From Medicago truncatula (lineage: Eukaryota > Streptophyta > Magnoliopsida > Fabales > Fabaceae), in assembly GCF_003473485.1 (NCBI RefSeq), contig NC_053049.1:22589292-22653291 (forward strand): a stretch of DNA of 64,000 bases. The letters are read 5' to 3'. A program made the position numbers and the translations under genes. The notes beneath the pieces were generated by a model. That model saw only the letters and a program-made list of their open reading frames with translations. It did not search any database and had not been told where the DNA came from. Below are positions 37,575-49,615 of the stretch, piece after piece; the first letter of the stretch is position 1, and each line of letters starts with the position of its first letter.

Positions 37575-39399
37575 AGTGGTAGCTTATGCGTCCAAGTTGG
37601 GTTTAGGAGGTGTACTTATGCAAGATGGTAAAGTGGTAGCTTATGCTTCAAGATAGTTGAGAATTCATGAGAAGAATTACCCGACGCATGATTTAGAGTT
37701 GGCGGCTGTGGTCTTTGTATTGAAGATATGGAGACATTACTTGTATGGTTCGAGGTTTGAGGTGTTTAGTGATCACAAGAGCTTAAAGTATTTGTTCGAT
37801 CAAAAAGAATTGAATATGAGGCAACGAAGGTGGCTCGAATTATTGAAAGATTATGACTCCGCCTTGATGGTTAGAGAGTTCGAGTTAATTGAGCAGTTTA
37901 GAGATATGAGCTTGGTTTGTGAATGGTCATCTCAGAGTGTGAAACTGGGAATGCTGAAGATTAATAGTGAATTTCTGAAGAGTATTAAAGAAGCACAAAA
38001 AGTTGATGTCAAGTTTGTAGACTTGTTGGTTGCTAGTAATCAGACTGAAGATGGTGACTTTAAAGTCGATGACCATGGTGTGTTGAGATTCCGAGGTCGG
38101 ATTTGCATTCCTGACGATGAAGAGATGAATAAAATGATTCTTGAAGAGAGTCATAGAAGTAGCTTGAGTATTCACCCAGGAGCTACGAAGATGTATCATG
38201 ATCTAAAGAAGATTTTCTGGTAGTCTGGATTTGAAACGAGATGCGGCACAGTTTGTGTATTCCTATTTAGTTTGTCAGAAGTCGAAGATTGAACATCAGA
38301 AACCTGCTGGTATGATGGTATCGTTAGACGTGCCAGAGTGGAAATGGGATAGTATATCCATGGATTTTGTGACGAGTTTGCCGAATACTCCTAGAGGGAA
38401 TTACGCAATTTGGGTTATAATTGATAGATTGACGAAGTCGGCTCATTTTCTACCGATAAATATTAGTTTTCCTGTGGCCCAGTTGGCAGAGATTTATATT
38501 AAGGAGATTGGAAGTTGCATGGTGTTCCTTCGAGCATTGTATCAGATAGAGACCCAAGATTTACTTATAGATTTTGGAAAAGTTTGCAAGAGGCTTTGGG
38601 TTCTAAGTTGAGATTGAGTTCGGCTTATCATCCGCAGACAGATGGTCAGTCGGAGAGGACGATTCAGTCGCTAGAGGATTTGTTGAGAGTTTGTGTTCTT
38701 GAGCAAGGAGGAACTTGGGATAGTCATCTTCCGTTGATTGAGTTCACATACAATAATAGTTATCATTCTAGTATTGGAATGGCACCTTTTGAGGCTTTAT
38801 ATGGTCGGAGATACAGAACTCCGTTGTGTTGGTTTGAGTCAGGAGAAAGAGTGGTCTTAGGACCGGAGATTGTTCAGCAGACTACTGAGAAAGTTAAGAT
38901 GATTCAAGAGAAAATGAAAGTGTCGCAGAGTCGACAAAAGAGTTATCATGATAAGCGCAGGAAAGATCTTAAGTTCCAAGAAGGAGACCACGTATTGTTG
39001 AGAGTCACTCTTGTGACTGGTGTTGGACGTGCTTTGAAGTCAAAGAAGTTGACTCCGAGATTTATTGGTCCGTATCAGATATCGGAAAGAGTTGGAACGG
39101 TGGCGTATCGAGTGGGATTACCACCGCATCTTTCGAATTTGCACGATGTTTTCCATGTGTCGCAACTTCGGAAGTGTGTCCCGGATCTATCTCATGTGAT
39201 CCAGAGTGATGATGTGCAAGTTAGAGACAACCTTACGGTAGAGACTTTACCGGTGAGGATTGATGATAGGAAAGTGAAGACGTTGAGAGGCAAAGAAATA
39301 CCCCTTGTTAGAGTCGTTTGGGACGGAGCGACTGGTGAAAGCTTGACGTGGGAGCTAGAGAGTAAGATGCTCGAGTCTTATCCAGAGTTGTTTGCTTGA
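37575..39399 (+). pseudogene. RNase H-integrase of the nested family-A element, broken
   Basis: Plus strand. An RNase H segment ([41 protein letters not shown]) is followed by an integrase zinc region, then catalytic-core pieces with Asp in SMDFVTSLPN, Asp in SDRDPRF and Glu in [10 protein letters not shown]. The C-terminal SH3-like block ([14 protein letters not shown]) and a Tekay-type chromodomain-like tail ([33 protein letters not shown]) come last. It is broken by a TAG at 37657 upstream, a stop at 38221 with a nearby frameshift and another frameshift near 38510. A near-repeat of TAAAGTGGTAGCTTATGC at about 37573 and 37630 marks the deletion junction. Confidence 0.9.
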
Positions 39400-39427
39400 G
39401 GTAAATTTTCGAGGACGAAAATCTTTT

Positions 39428-39441
39428 AAGTTGGGGAGAGT
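39428..39441 (+). other. Polypurine tract of the nested family-A element
   Basis: AAGTTGGGGAGAGT directly before the 3' LTR at 39442, the expected plus-strand primer for reverse transcription. It confirms the LTR boundary. Confidence 0.85.
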
Positions 39442-41564
39442 TGTAACGCCCACTTTTATTTAATTAATTATTTAATCGAGTTTAGACGAGTTATATTATA
39501 TTTATATAATATATGTGTGAATTTTGATGATTTATGACGATTTAGATGATTTGGAAGATTTTTAGATAAATTATGTGTTTTGATGATTTTATGAGATATG
39601 AGACTTATTTTGTTGTTTAATAAAATAAGATTTGAAAATAAAATAAAATAGTTAGTTAAGGGTTGTTTTGAGATTTTAGAGAGTTTTGGGGGAGAAAGTG
39701 AGATAAGATAAGATTTTAGGAGGAGATATAAAAAGGAAAGACCTAGGTTTGTAGAAAATTAGTACGTACGATCAAACTTTGGAAAAAGGAAGAAAAAAGC
39801 CATAGAAGGGAGAAGACCAAGAAAGAGCTGCGATTTTCTTCATTCAAGGTAAGGGTGAGACTAATGATTCAATAGTGTTAATCTATACAATTCTGATGAT
39901 CAAATTAACAAATTAGGATTGAATTAGAAAGTTTATGAAATTAGGGTTAATAGGTGAAATTGATGATCCAATGATAATAAGTTGTTAGATTGATGCATAA
40001 AATGTCCTTTGACCTTAGATTATGTTTAGAATGAATTCTGGAATTGAAATTAGGCTTAGAACCATGTGAGATCATGAATTTTTCATAAAAACTGCATTCT
40101 GCCCGAGCCTGTATTCATCGCTTGCCCTCGCGAACGATGATCCTCGCCTCGCGAGTGATGAAGTTCATCGCTCACCACGCGAGCCATTTCCCCTCGCCTC
40201 GCAAGTTACAAGTCTTAGCTCGCCACAACGAGCAACCTTACTCGCCATAGCGAGCATGACTAGAGAGCATGTTGAATTTCGTAATTTTGACTTTTGAGTT
40301 GAACCTTAGATGCTTTTGAGTGCCTTAAGATGTTTATTAAAGATTAGATGATGATTTAGAATGAGATTGAACCTGGTTTAGCTTAGAATAACTTTAGTTG
40401 GAATTCTGGCTTGAACTCGCCATGGCGAGCAGATGCTCTCGCTTGGCGAGCACCTTCAGAACTGAATGCAAATTAGGATGTTGCGATCTGTGTCGCACAA
40501 ATTGATTAGGGTTGGACCCTTAGGTAGTAATGTGACCTATTTAAGATATTAACTGAAATATGTGAGGCTGTTTGAACTGCTAAGTTGTTTGTAATGTGAT
40601 TTAATGATTAAATGCATTACTTGAAATATTATTGAATGATCAAGATGTTGTTGAAATGAATTGGTATTATGAAATTATGCTGTTGTTGTGATCTGCCTAT
40701 GCTGCTATTGTTATTTCACTAAGTTGCATGAGTCATTATAAGATGATGTTGAATATCCAAATTATTGGATATGTATATGAGATGATGATTAAGATGGTTT
40801 AGATGATTGAGTCCATGCATTAGCATACATTTGTTGGGGGCTCATGCCCTGGAGCTTTGTACTCACCATGATGGAGCATTTGCTCAAAATAACTGTTGGG
40901 GGCTTATGCCCTGAAAGTATATTAATACTATAATGTTGGGGGCTCATGCCCTGAATTGGTACCACATTCATATAAGAGGTTTAGGTTGCATTGTCGCATT
41001 GTCGAGTTAAATGATGAAAGATGTTATGTTATTTATTATGATTGAATGAAATGAGTACTTGATATTTGATTACCAAAGATGTATAATGTTTAAGGTGACC
41101 ATGTTGAAGATGTTTATGTTATTAATTGCGATTGTTGAATTATATTGATTAATATTATTGTTTTGTGAAATCTCACCCCTTCTGCTTGGAAATGTTGCTC
41201 TTCGTATGAGTAACTTGCAGGTGATCGAGCTTAGTGTGCAGTGTTGCTGTCGTGAGTGGCCTTACCTCACTGAGTTGTCTAAGTTGCTCTGATACGTAAC
41301 ATGATGAGGTTTATGTTATGCATGCTTCATTCTTTTACGTGTTCATTTATGATGATTAACTGAATTTATTAAGATGTTTTGATGAGGCCTGCGTGCCAAA
41401 ACTTTATGATGATTTGAATTTAATTCCGCTGCTATTTGGTTGATGAAGGGTAAATTATTATTTATCTATGTTTTTAAGATTTTTAAGAATGTGATATCCC
41501 GTTAATTGATGATTACTCTAATTTTTGTTAAGAAATTTTTATATTGGGAAAACGGGGTGTTACA
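39442..41564 (+). repeat. 3' LTR of the nested element, complete (copy A3)
   Basis: 2.12 kb. Modules in order: TATA box TATAAAAAGG (39727-39736), donor-like CAAG|GTAAGGGTG (39848/39849), palindromes (about 40112-40255 and 40417-40455), a cassette of three GGGGGCTCATGCCCTG-type hairpins (40834-40957), the box GGTACCACATTCATATAAGA, acceptor-like TAACTTGCAG (ending 41220) and the terminal AACGGGGTGTTACA. Non-coding. Confidence 0.9.
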
Positions 41565-42450
41565 TGAATTATGATGAATTATGACGATTTAGATGGTTTG
41601 GATGAGTTATGTGTTTTGATGATTTTTATAAGGTTATGAGACTTATTTTATTGTTTAATAAAATAAAATTTGAAAATAAAAATAAAATATTTAGTTAAGG
41701 GTTGTTTTGAGATTTTAGAGAGTTTTGGAGGAGAAAGTGAGATAAGATAAGATATTAGGAGGAGATATAAAAAGGAAAGACCTAGGTTTGTAGAAAATTA
41801 GTACGTACGATCAAACTTTGGAAAAAGGAGGAAAAAGCCATAGAAGGGAGAAGACCAAGAGAGCTGCGATTTTCTTCATTCAAGGTAAGGGTGAGACTAA
41901 TGATTCAATAGTGTTAATCTATACAATTCCGATGATCAAATTAACAAGTTAGGATTGAATTAAAAAGTTTATGAAATTAGGGTTAATAGGTGAAATTGAT
42001 GATCCAATGATAATAAGCTGTTAGATTGATGCATAAAACGTCCTTTGACCTTAGATTATGTTTAGAATGAATTCTGGAATTGAAATTAGGCTTAGAACCA
42101 TGTGAGATCATGAATTTTCGTAGAAAACTGCATTCTGCCCGAGCCTGTATTCATTGCTCGCCCTCGCGAACGATGATCCTCGCCTCGCGAGTGATAAAGT
42201 TCATCGCTCACCACGCGAGCCAATTCCCCTCGCCTTGCAAGTTACATGTCGTATCTAGCCACAACGAGCATGACCAGAGAGCATGTTGAATTTTGTAATT
42301 TTGACTTTTGAGTTGAACCTTAAATGTTTTTGAGTGCCTTAAGATGTGTATTAAAGATTAAATGATAATGTAGGATCAGATTGAACCTAGTTTAGCTTAG
42401 AACAACCTTAGGTGGAATTCTGGCTTGAACTCGCCATGGCGAGCAGATGC
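41565..42450 (+). mobile_element. Outer family-A LTR, right piece
   Basis: Resumes after the TGAAT duplication and follows the family-A LTR through TATA box, donor-like site and palindromes (42154-42270, 42428-42446). It stops in GAGCAGATGC, where the copy in 39442-41564 continues CTCGCTTGG. A family-Y LTR starts at 42451, so the outer LTR is interrupted a second time. Confidence 0.85.
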
Positions 42451-42758
42451 TGTAACACCCTCTTTGAAATATTTGATTGTTTTAATAAGTTTAGAATATA
42501 TTTATATGATTATGTGATTTATTAAGTGACTTATTTTATTATTTAATGGAATAGGATTTGAAAATAAAATAAGATTAAAGTTGTGGGGGCTGTTATGGAA
42601 ATTAGATGAGTAATATTTTGTTATGTTATATGTTCGTATTTATTAGTATAATATATATGTTATTTGGTTTAGAAATATATATGTTATTTGTTATAGAAAT
42701 ATATTTGTTATAGAGATATGTTGTTATTTGTTATAGAAATATTTTATATTATATTATA

Positions 42759-42814
<56 letters not shown>

Positions 42815-44691
42815 TAGAATATTGAGACTTGTATGACATATTTGGAATTAAGAGAAAATAAGTAGGTTAAAGATTTATATAAAAAGGGAGAGTTATAATT
42901 AGAAAATAAGGATTACGTGCAAACTGCTTTTGGGAGAAAGTGAGAAACTAAGAGAAGTGAGAAGTTAGAGAAAAACAAGAGAAGAGAAGAACCATGAGGA
43001 AAGGCTGCCGATCGTTAATCTTAAGGTAAGGGTGGGACTAACATTCAATAATCTTGAGTCTATGATTCTGAAAATTGTATTTAACATGTTGTAGGTTTAG
43101 TTTTTGAGAATTTGAGAATTAGGGTTAAGAGTGATGATTGTGATGATTTTGAATGAAAGTGAAGTTGAATAATATAGGTTGCTTTTTTCTGATTTTTCTT
43201 TTCATCTCTGCCGCGAATTTGAAATGAAAATTGGTATTGATTGGTACAGAACTGGTCTTAGGTGTAAACACGAAAGTTGTAGGTATGGATGTTAGCTTTC
43301 TAATTCCGTTGGTCTGATGTCAAAAAGATTTATAGAACTTGAGTTATGGTCAAATTACTATACGTAGGTCACAGTGAATTTTTATGAATTTCAGCACAAC
43401 TTTGTCCGAATTTGAAATGAAAACTGGTATTGATTGGTACATAATTGGTCTTAGGTGTAAACACGAAAGTTGTAGGTATGGATGTTAGCTTGCTAATGCC
43501 GTTGGTTTGACTTCAAAATGATTTATAGAACTTGAGTTATGGTCAAATTACTTCACGTAGATCACAGTGAATAATTGAATATGATTGATGAATTAGTATA
43601 TGTATGTATATGTTTGTGAATACGATATTGTTCATGATTGATGAAGTGTTATATGTATATATGATGTTTTAAGATGTTGATTACCATTTGATGTTGTTAT
43701 ATTGTGATATAATTATATATGCATTACTTGAATTATATGTGAATAATTGAGACGTTGTTGACTTGCATTTGATATTATTATGTCATGCTGTTTTTGTATA
43801 CTGCTGTGTTGCTGTTGTTATTTAACTAAGCTGCATGAGTCGGTCTAAGTTGATTAAGATGTTCCAAATTATTGGACTATTTAAGAGGTCATTTAATTAA
43901 GATGTTTAAGTGGTCGAGTCCATGCATTAGCATTCAGCGATTGGGGCTTGATGCTCCGGAAGTATAATAATACTCAAATAGCGATTGAGGCTTGATGCTC
44001 CGAAAGTATAATAATACTCAAATAGCGATTGGGACTTGATGCTCTGGAATTATAATAATACTCAAATAGCGATTGGGACTTGATGCCCCGTATTGGTACC
44101 ACATGCATATAAGAGGTCTAAGTTGCATAGTCGAGTTGAAGTTGCATTGTCGAGTCAAAGTCGTTGTTGATGAATTATCATACATGAGTTATTAAGTTGT
44201 TGATGAATTATCATCCATGAGTTGTTAAGTTGTCTTCTATCCATGTGTAGTTAATGAAGTACTTATGAATAATTATGATTATGACATTGTTATGTTGTTT
44301 GTGATATTGACTATGATGTTTACGATGTGATGATTATGTTGTTATGATGCTTATGAAAATTGATTATGATATTGTTTATGATATTGATATGATGTTGATT
44401 ATGATGATGTTATGATATTGTTATATGTGATGAATATGATGTTTATGTTGTTATAAGATGATGTTTATGATGTGATGATTATGTTGTTATATATGATGAA
44501 TATGATGTTAATGATGATTAGAAGTTGATTGATGATTTAATGAAGTATTACATGAAGTATTATTATTGCTAAGTGATGAAGTTTAAGTTGTTAAATGTAA
44601 TTGATGAATTATATGCTTAATATTATTATTTGTGAAATCTCACCCCTTCTATGTTGCCCACCATGGGTAACTTGCAGGTAACCCACCATGG
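42451..44691 (+). mobile_element. Family-Y LTR, 3'-truncated
   Basis: Starts TGTAACACCCTCTTTGAAAT. Contains a long TA repeat (42766-42809), TATA-like TTTATATAAAAAGG (42870-42883), donor-like TTAAG|GTAAGGGTGG (43025/43026), two copies of the 193-base unit (43216 and 43409), a four-fold cassette of a 53-base unit (43940-44098), the box GGTACCACATGCATATAAGA and acceptor-like TAACTTGCAG (ending 44677). It then breaks off in a CCCACCATGG repeat and joins the inverted element at 44692. Confidence 0.85.
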
Positions 44692-46371
44692 CGCATTGGA
44701 TATTCCAAATGGCATCACAGAATACTCATAGTGTCCATACCTTGTTCGGAATGCGGTTTTGGATATATCTTCTACCTTTCCTCTAGTATGATGATATCCT
44801 GATCTCAAATCAATCTTACTAAACACCTCTGCACCAACCAGCTGATCCATCAAATCATCAATCCTTGGAAGTGGATACCGATTCTTAATCGTCACTTTGT
44901 TCAACTGCCGATAATCCACACACATCCTCATGCTTCCATCTTTCTTCTTAACCAACAACATTGGAGCACCCCACGGAGAAATACTCGGTCTGATAAACTG
45001 CTTCTCAAGCAATTCTTCTAACTGTTCCTTAAATTCACCCAACTCTGATGCAGACATTCGATACGGCGCAATCGAAATAGGACTCATGCCTGGTACCAAA
45101 TCAATTGCAAACTCGACTTCCCTCTCCGGCGGTAACTCGGTAATATCATCCGGAAAAACTTCAGCAAACTCTTGCACTACCGGCCAATCACTAGCTCCTT
45201 TCTCACCACTAACCTTCAATGATGCAAACATCATGAACACACAAGCTTCACCATCTAAAGATTTCTTCACTTGCTCCACGTTCAAGAACTTCCTATCTAA
45301 CTCTTCTACCGGCTTAGAAAAAGTTACACTCTTAGTCAAACAATTAATGCTAACCCCAAAAGCTAACAACCAATCCATACCAAAAATCACATCCATATGC
45401 TTCAAAAATCACAAGATCCAACTCAAAATCAACATTACCAAAATTAACAGGACACTTAGCACACATAAAAGAAGTAGTCACCGAACCGCTAGCCGGGGTG
45501 TCAATAACCATTCCCCGCAACAAAGGAGTCAAAATCAATTTCAAACGTTCAACACAACTAACCGAGATAAAAGAATGAGTAGCACCAGTATCAATAATTG
45601 CAATCAATGGAATACTATTGATAAAACACATACCTCGGATAAGGTTATCCGGTTGCTCCACCTCCTCCGCATTCAAGGCAAACACCTTTCCCACCACCTT
45701 CTTCGGCTTGGTACACTTAGTACTAATATGACCTTTCTCTCCATAATTGTAGCAAGTAATCTCCTTTGCAACACTCTTGCATTCATAAGCCTTGTGACCC
45801 GCTTTCTCACACTTGTGACAACTGATATCCTTCTTACAATCATTAGCATAATGACCCATATTTCCACACTTGAAGCATTTGACATCCGCCAAATTCGGCT
45901 TAGAGCCCCCACCAGATTCTCTCTTCTTTCCTTTGTCCTTGTTGTACGGTTTTCCAACTCCATGGCCCCTTCCTCTCTTATCATTCTGAGCCTTGTAGTA
46001 ATTAGTCTCAGCTTTCCCAGCATCATCAAACATCAACAGTTATGCACCAAAGTATCAAAGTCTCGGATCCCCTGGACACACATGTACTGATAGATATCCG
46101 GCCTAAGCCCACTCTCAAACTTCACACACTTCGAAACCATAGCATCCTCAGCATTGATGTAGGGACAAAACCTCGAAAGTTCCTCAAACTTCGCCGCATA
46201 TTCGGCTACAGACATGATCCATTGTTTCAGATTCAGAAACTCAATCTCCTTCTTGGTCCTCAAGTCTTCGGGGAAATACTTCCTCAAGAATTCAACCTTG
46301 AACTTAGCCGAGGTCACCACATTCAACTGAGCCTCCACAACCAAAGATACCTTCCCTTGCCAGACTAACAC
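44692..46371 (-). pseudogene. gag-protease-reverse transcriptase (partial) of a family-X Tekay-like element
   Basis: Minus strand. Pieces in order: a gag fragment (KVEFLRKYFPEDLRTKKEIE, AEYAAKFEELSRF), three zinc knuckles (the third reads CYNYGEKGHISTKC with a ligand Cys changed to Tyr), a retropepsin ([21 protein letters not shown]) and the first half of reverse transcriptase ([58 protein letters not shown]). It is cut at 44691, before the FxDD active site. There are frameshifts near 46035 and 45405, and the N-terminal part of gag is missing. It cannot produce active enzymes. Confidence 0.9.
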
Positions 46372-46501
46372 AAACCACTAACCGATAAGAAAACAGCACA
46401 ACAAAGCAAATGCCGAAGGTACTATGCTACCATTCGCACACGACAGGGAAATACAACAAGTATTAGTCTAGACACGACTGACCATGGCTCTGATACCAAC
46501 T
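46372..46501 (-). other. Leader and primer-binding site of the family-X element
   Basis: On the minus strand TTGGTATCAGAGCCATGG (from 46499 down) follows the LTR end and is the initiator tRNA-Met primer-binding site. The stretch between it and the gag fragment is too short for a full gag N-terminus and shows a deletion. Confidence 0.8.
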
Positions 46502-47652
46502 TGTAACACTCCTATTTCTATTAAAGCAATTAAACATGCGAATAATACATTTATTCAAGAAATAAAGGCTACGCCACATTCAAAATTCAAAAACCAATAA
46601 ACATGTATATAAACCTCAATAGTCGCAGCGGAATATAAACCAAAATAATCCAAATATACATGTCATGAATAAATAATTACATCAACATAAATGCATCTCA
46701 AAATCCCAACATACGGGTAATCTCCAAACATAACAAATTCCAAGCAAAAGATAATCTAGACTGACATAACGAAGCCTAGATCAGAGCCGACTAAACACTA
46801 AACACCGATATCGGAGAAAGCTCCCGATATCACCAAGCACAAACTCACCAAGCACTACTCCTGCACAATGTCTACCCATCCATACAGACAGGTAGACAGC
46901 TAAAACCTCTGGGGGTAAGTATTACATCATCATAATCAAAATAATAATTAACATGGATAGTTCAATATAAACATCATACATTTGATCAATAATGATATTC
47001 AAATATATACATATATACTCACATCAAAACCCCAATATCTCACATCAATAATCAATAATCACATGTGTCATGAACAAATATCAATTTCCAATTATTCACA
47101 CACAATCACCGAACACATATATGAATAAGACTCATGTCATGATATGCACCTATCGACACATATATGCATGTGGTACCAAATCACCTCAAGGTCATCACCT
47201 AAATCCAGACCACTAAAGGTTTTTGCAAGACCGAAGTCCACAACTAGATCTCAAAAGATCTCTGCAAGGCCGGAGGCCAATAATGAATAAAACATCATAT
47301 AAAATCTCCACACGACTATGATGCATGGACATGTACAAAGACTCGATAATGTGACAATTATCCACAATTTTCACCTCAATATATAGGACAACACCCAATT
47401 ATATTGATTATCTCCACAACATTTGCATTATCAAGAAAACATGTCCACGCACAATTAAATCATAGCATTCATCATCACCACATCAACATGATCATCAATA
47501 CTCAACAATGTTATTCCACATCAACTATCACATATAGTTTCACCAATTCAAGCATTTCTTACATCCTAAGTAAGGTAGCATGCACATCTCACGATAAGCA
47601 TCATATCTCATACAATCATTCAATCATACAATTTCACTTAGTCATATAAGAA
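46502..47652 (-). mobile_element. Family-X LTR, 3' part, attached to gag at 46371
   Basis: TGTAACACTCCTATTTCTAT at 46502 matches the start of the complete X LTR at 51992, and both run in parallel to about 47652, where homology stops. Contains the acceptor-like GTGCAG (boundary at 46861) and a hairpin cassette (about 47160-47340). Its 5' part may be the X-type sequence at 60961-62266, with the intervening DNA inserted (see findings). Confidence 0.8.
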
Positions 47653-48098
47653 TAGTCTCCATAATTCATAAGACAATTGTGATGAACACTATTTTATGAA
47701 AATTGTTCATATTTGACTTTTAATTATGAATTGATAAAAGTTGCTTGCTGAAAGATTAATTAAAGGCGCAAAACACAAGAAATGAACTAAAAATATTGTT
47801 AATGAAAGGGTGTGCCAAAAAGAAACGAAAATTATGTATTGAGATTAATTTTGACAATGATTTGAGTTGAAAATGAGAATTTGGTTTTGAATTGGTGTTT
47901 AGGCTGATTTGTGGTTTCAATCAAGAAATGGAATGGAGAGTTTAGGGACGCCACACTTTCTAATCCTAGAAAATGATAAGTCTATGGAATGAAGATCACC
48001 ACAAGAAAGGATTCTTGATATGATCAATACAAGGTCCAATCCAGAACCTAAAGAGCAATTACTCACTTTTTTTTAACAAAAATTAACTTGTCTTTTAT
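47653..48098 (-). mobile_element. Left piece of the host element interrupted by the Athila-like insertion
   Basis: Non-coding. It ends with TTTAT (48094-48098), the left copy of the target duplication of the Athila-like element. The same host sequence resumes at 59057 and leads to a gypsy integrase, so this is probably that element's 3' LTR. Boundaries not resolved. Confidence 0.5.
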
Positions 48099-49384
48099 TG
48101 ATGAGATAAAACCGCAAGTGCACGGTCTTACCGAAGTAGTATGAAAAGAGTATCGTTCCGACAGGGAGTAGTTTAATTCAATTAACCTTTGATAATGATT
48201 AGAGGAGAAAAGAATTGTAAGTTGGGGTTTTCAAGCGTTTGAAAGATAATAATAATAAAAGGAGCCTTGGGATCGTTGGTTCATCTAAATGACAAGTCCT
48301 TCACAAACCAAACTATAAGCTTATAACTTTATGTTAGACCTAATTTCTCAAGACAGTTTCTCTTTTGTTCCTCTAGCAGCCAAGCCTATTTCGCTGACTT
48401 GATTACTATTAGATTTTGGTTCCTCTAACAACCAAGCCTATTTCGCTGACTTGATCATTATTAGTTCCCTTGAAGATCGAGACTATATGTCTCAAAGATT
48501 GCAAAGACTATTTCGCTGCCTTTGCAATCCTTGTCTAAATTCACTTGTTCAAATATCAAAGCTCCACTTTCGTTTTATGAATTGATATTTGAGATCATGG
48601 ATAAACAATTATCAAATCCTCCACTTTCGTTTCTACAGTTTGATAATGGTTGATCCATGTTAAAGCGGTGAATTTAGATAAGAAACTAGGGTTACATAAA
48701 ATTAAGGCTTAGAGATTGGCTTGATTAGGATTATTTCATTTAGACTTATCCAACAATCCCAAGACAAGGAGAAGTCTACTCACTCATGTTCATCGTAGAC
48801 ATGGGGAAGAAGAGAGAAAATAAAATAAAATGCAACAATCCCTTTCTTTTGCTCCAAGACTCAATCCATCCAATATTCATTCTTGAAATAAAATAAAATG
48901 CAATTTGTAGTAAACTATCTTAAAAAGGAAATAATACTAATATAAAATAAAATAAAATCTAATTAAAACTAAACTAAATAGCATATAAAAATAAGCAATA
49001 AATGACTCATCAAACTCCCCCACACTTGAATCTTTGCTTGTTCTCAAGCAAAAGGCATAAACATGGTAGCATAAAATAACATTATCATATGACAATTACA
49101 TTAAAACACATGTCTCCTCAAAGGCTTTTATTTCAAAGAGTACACTAATCACAAACTCAAGCATTTCTTATAATCCTTTTTCAACCCAACAATCAAGTCT
49201 TAAGTGAGTGTGTGTGTGTAGTCCAACCCTTTTCTTGCTCCTGTATAAGATAGATATAAGGAGGAACATGTTCTAATCCTAGTACTAAATTAACCAAGAA
49301 AAATTCTTCTTTCAATTCATATAAGAGAGATGGGAGTTTTTGTGATCTTTTTGATCTTTTGCCAATTACATTTTGGGTACTTTA

Positions 49385-49615
49385 TTTAAGGAACAACACC
49401 TTCACGTAGGAGGTTGGAGGGCCTACCCCCTTCCCCAATCTAGATTCAATGGTGCCCCTTAAAAACATCATCGTCACGTAGGAAGTCGGAGGGCCTACCC
49501 CCTTCCCCAATCTAGATTAAATGATGCCTTTTAAAGTTTCTTTTCCAAGATAACATTACCTTCACGTAGGAAGTCGGAGGGCCTACCTCCTTCCCCAATC
49601 TAGATTCAATAATGC
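49385..49615. repeat. Three tandem copies of an about 70-90-base unit
   Basis: TCACGTAGGAAGTCGGAGGG followed by CCTACCCCCTTCCCCAATCT recurs from about 49402, 49474 and 49562, just upstream (element sense) of the Athila-like 3' LTR. The equivalent part of the second Athila-like element (63700-63780) lacks this block, so it is a copy-specific expansion or loss. Confidence 0.85.

Larger units (their letters stand above)
36764..41564 (+). mobile_element. Internally deleted family-A (Tekay-like) retrotransposon, nested
   Basis: Bounded by TGTAACGCCC and GGTGTTACA and flanked by a perfect 5-base duplication TGAAT (36759-36763 and 41565-41569). Its 5' LTR (36764-about 37574) is cut in the middle and fused to RNase H. 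Lost are the LTR end, primer-binding site, gag, protease and reverse transcriptase. The rest (RNase H, integrase, polypurine tract, 3' LTR 39442-41564) is present. It is 4.8 kb, whereas intact relatives should exceed 8 kb. Confidence 0.9.

Noticed and set aside
44930..46090. 386-codon plus-strand frame
   Set aside because: Longest frame in the area, but antisense to a clear gag-protease-reverse transcriptase; its protein has no domain and only mirrors the minus-strand coding bias.
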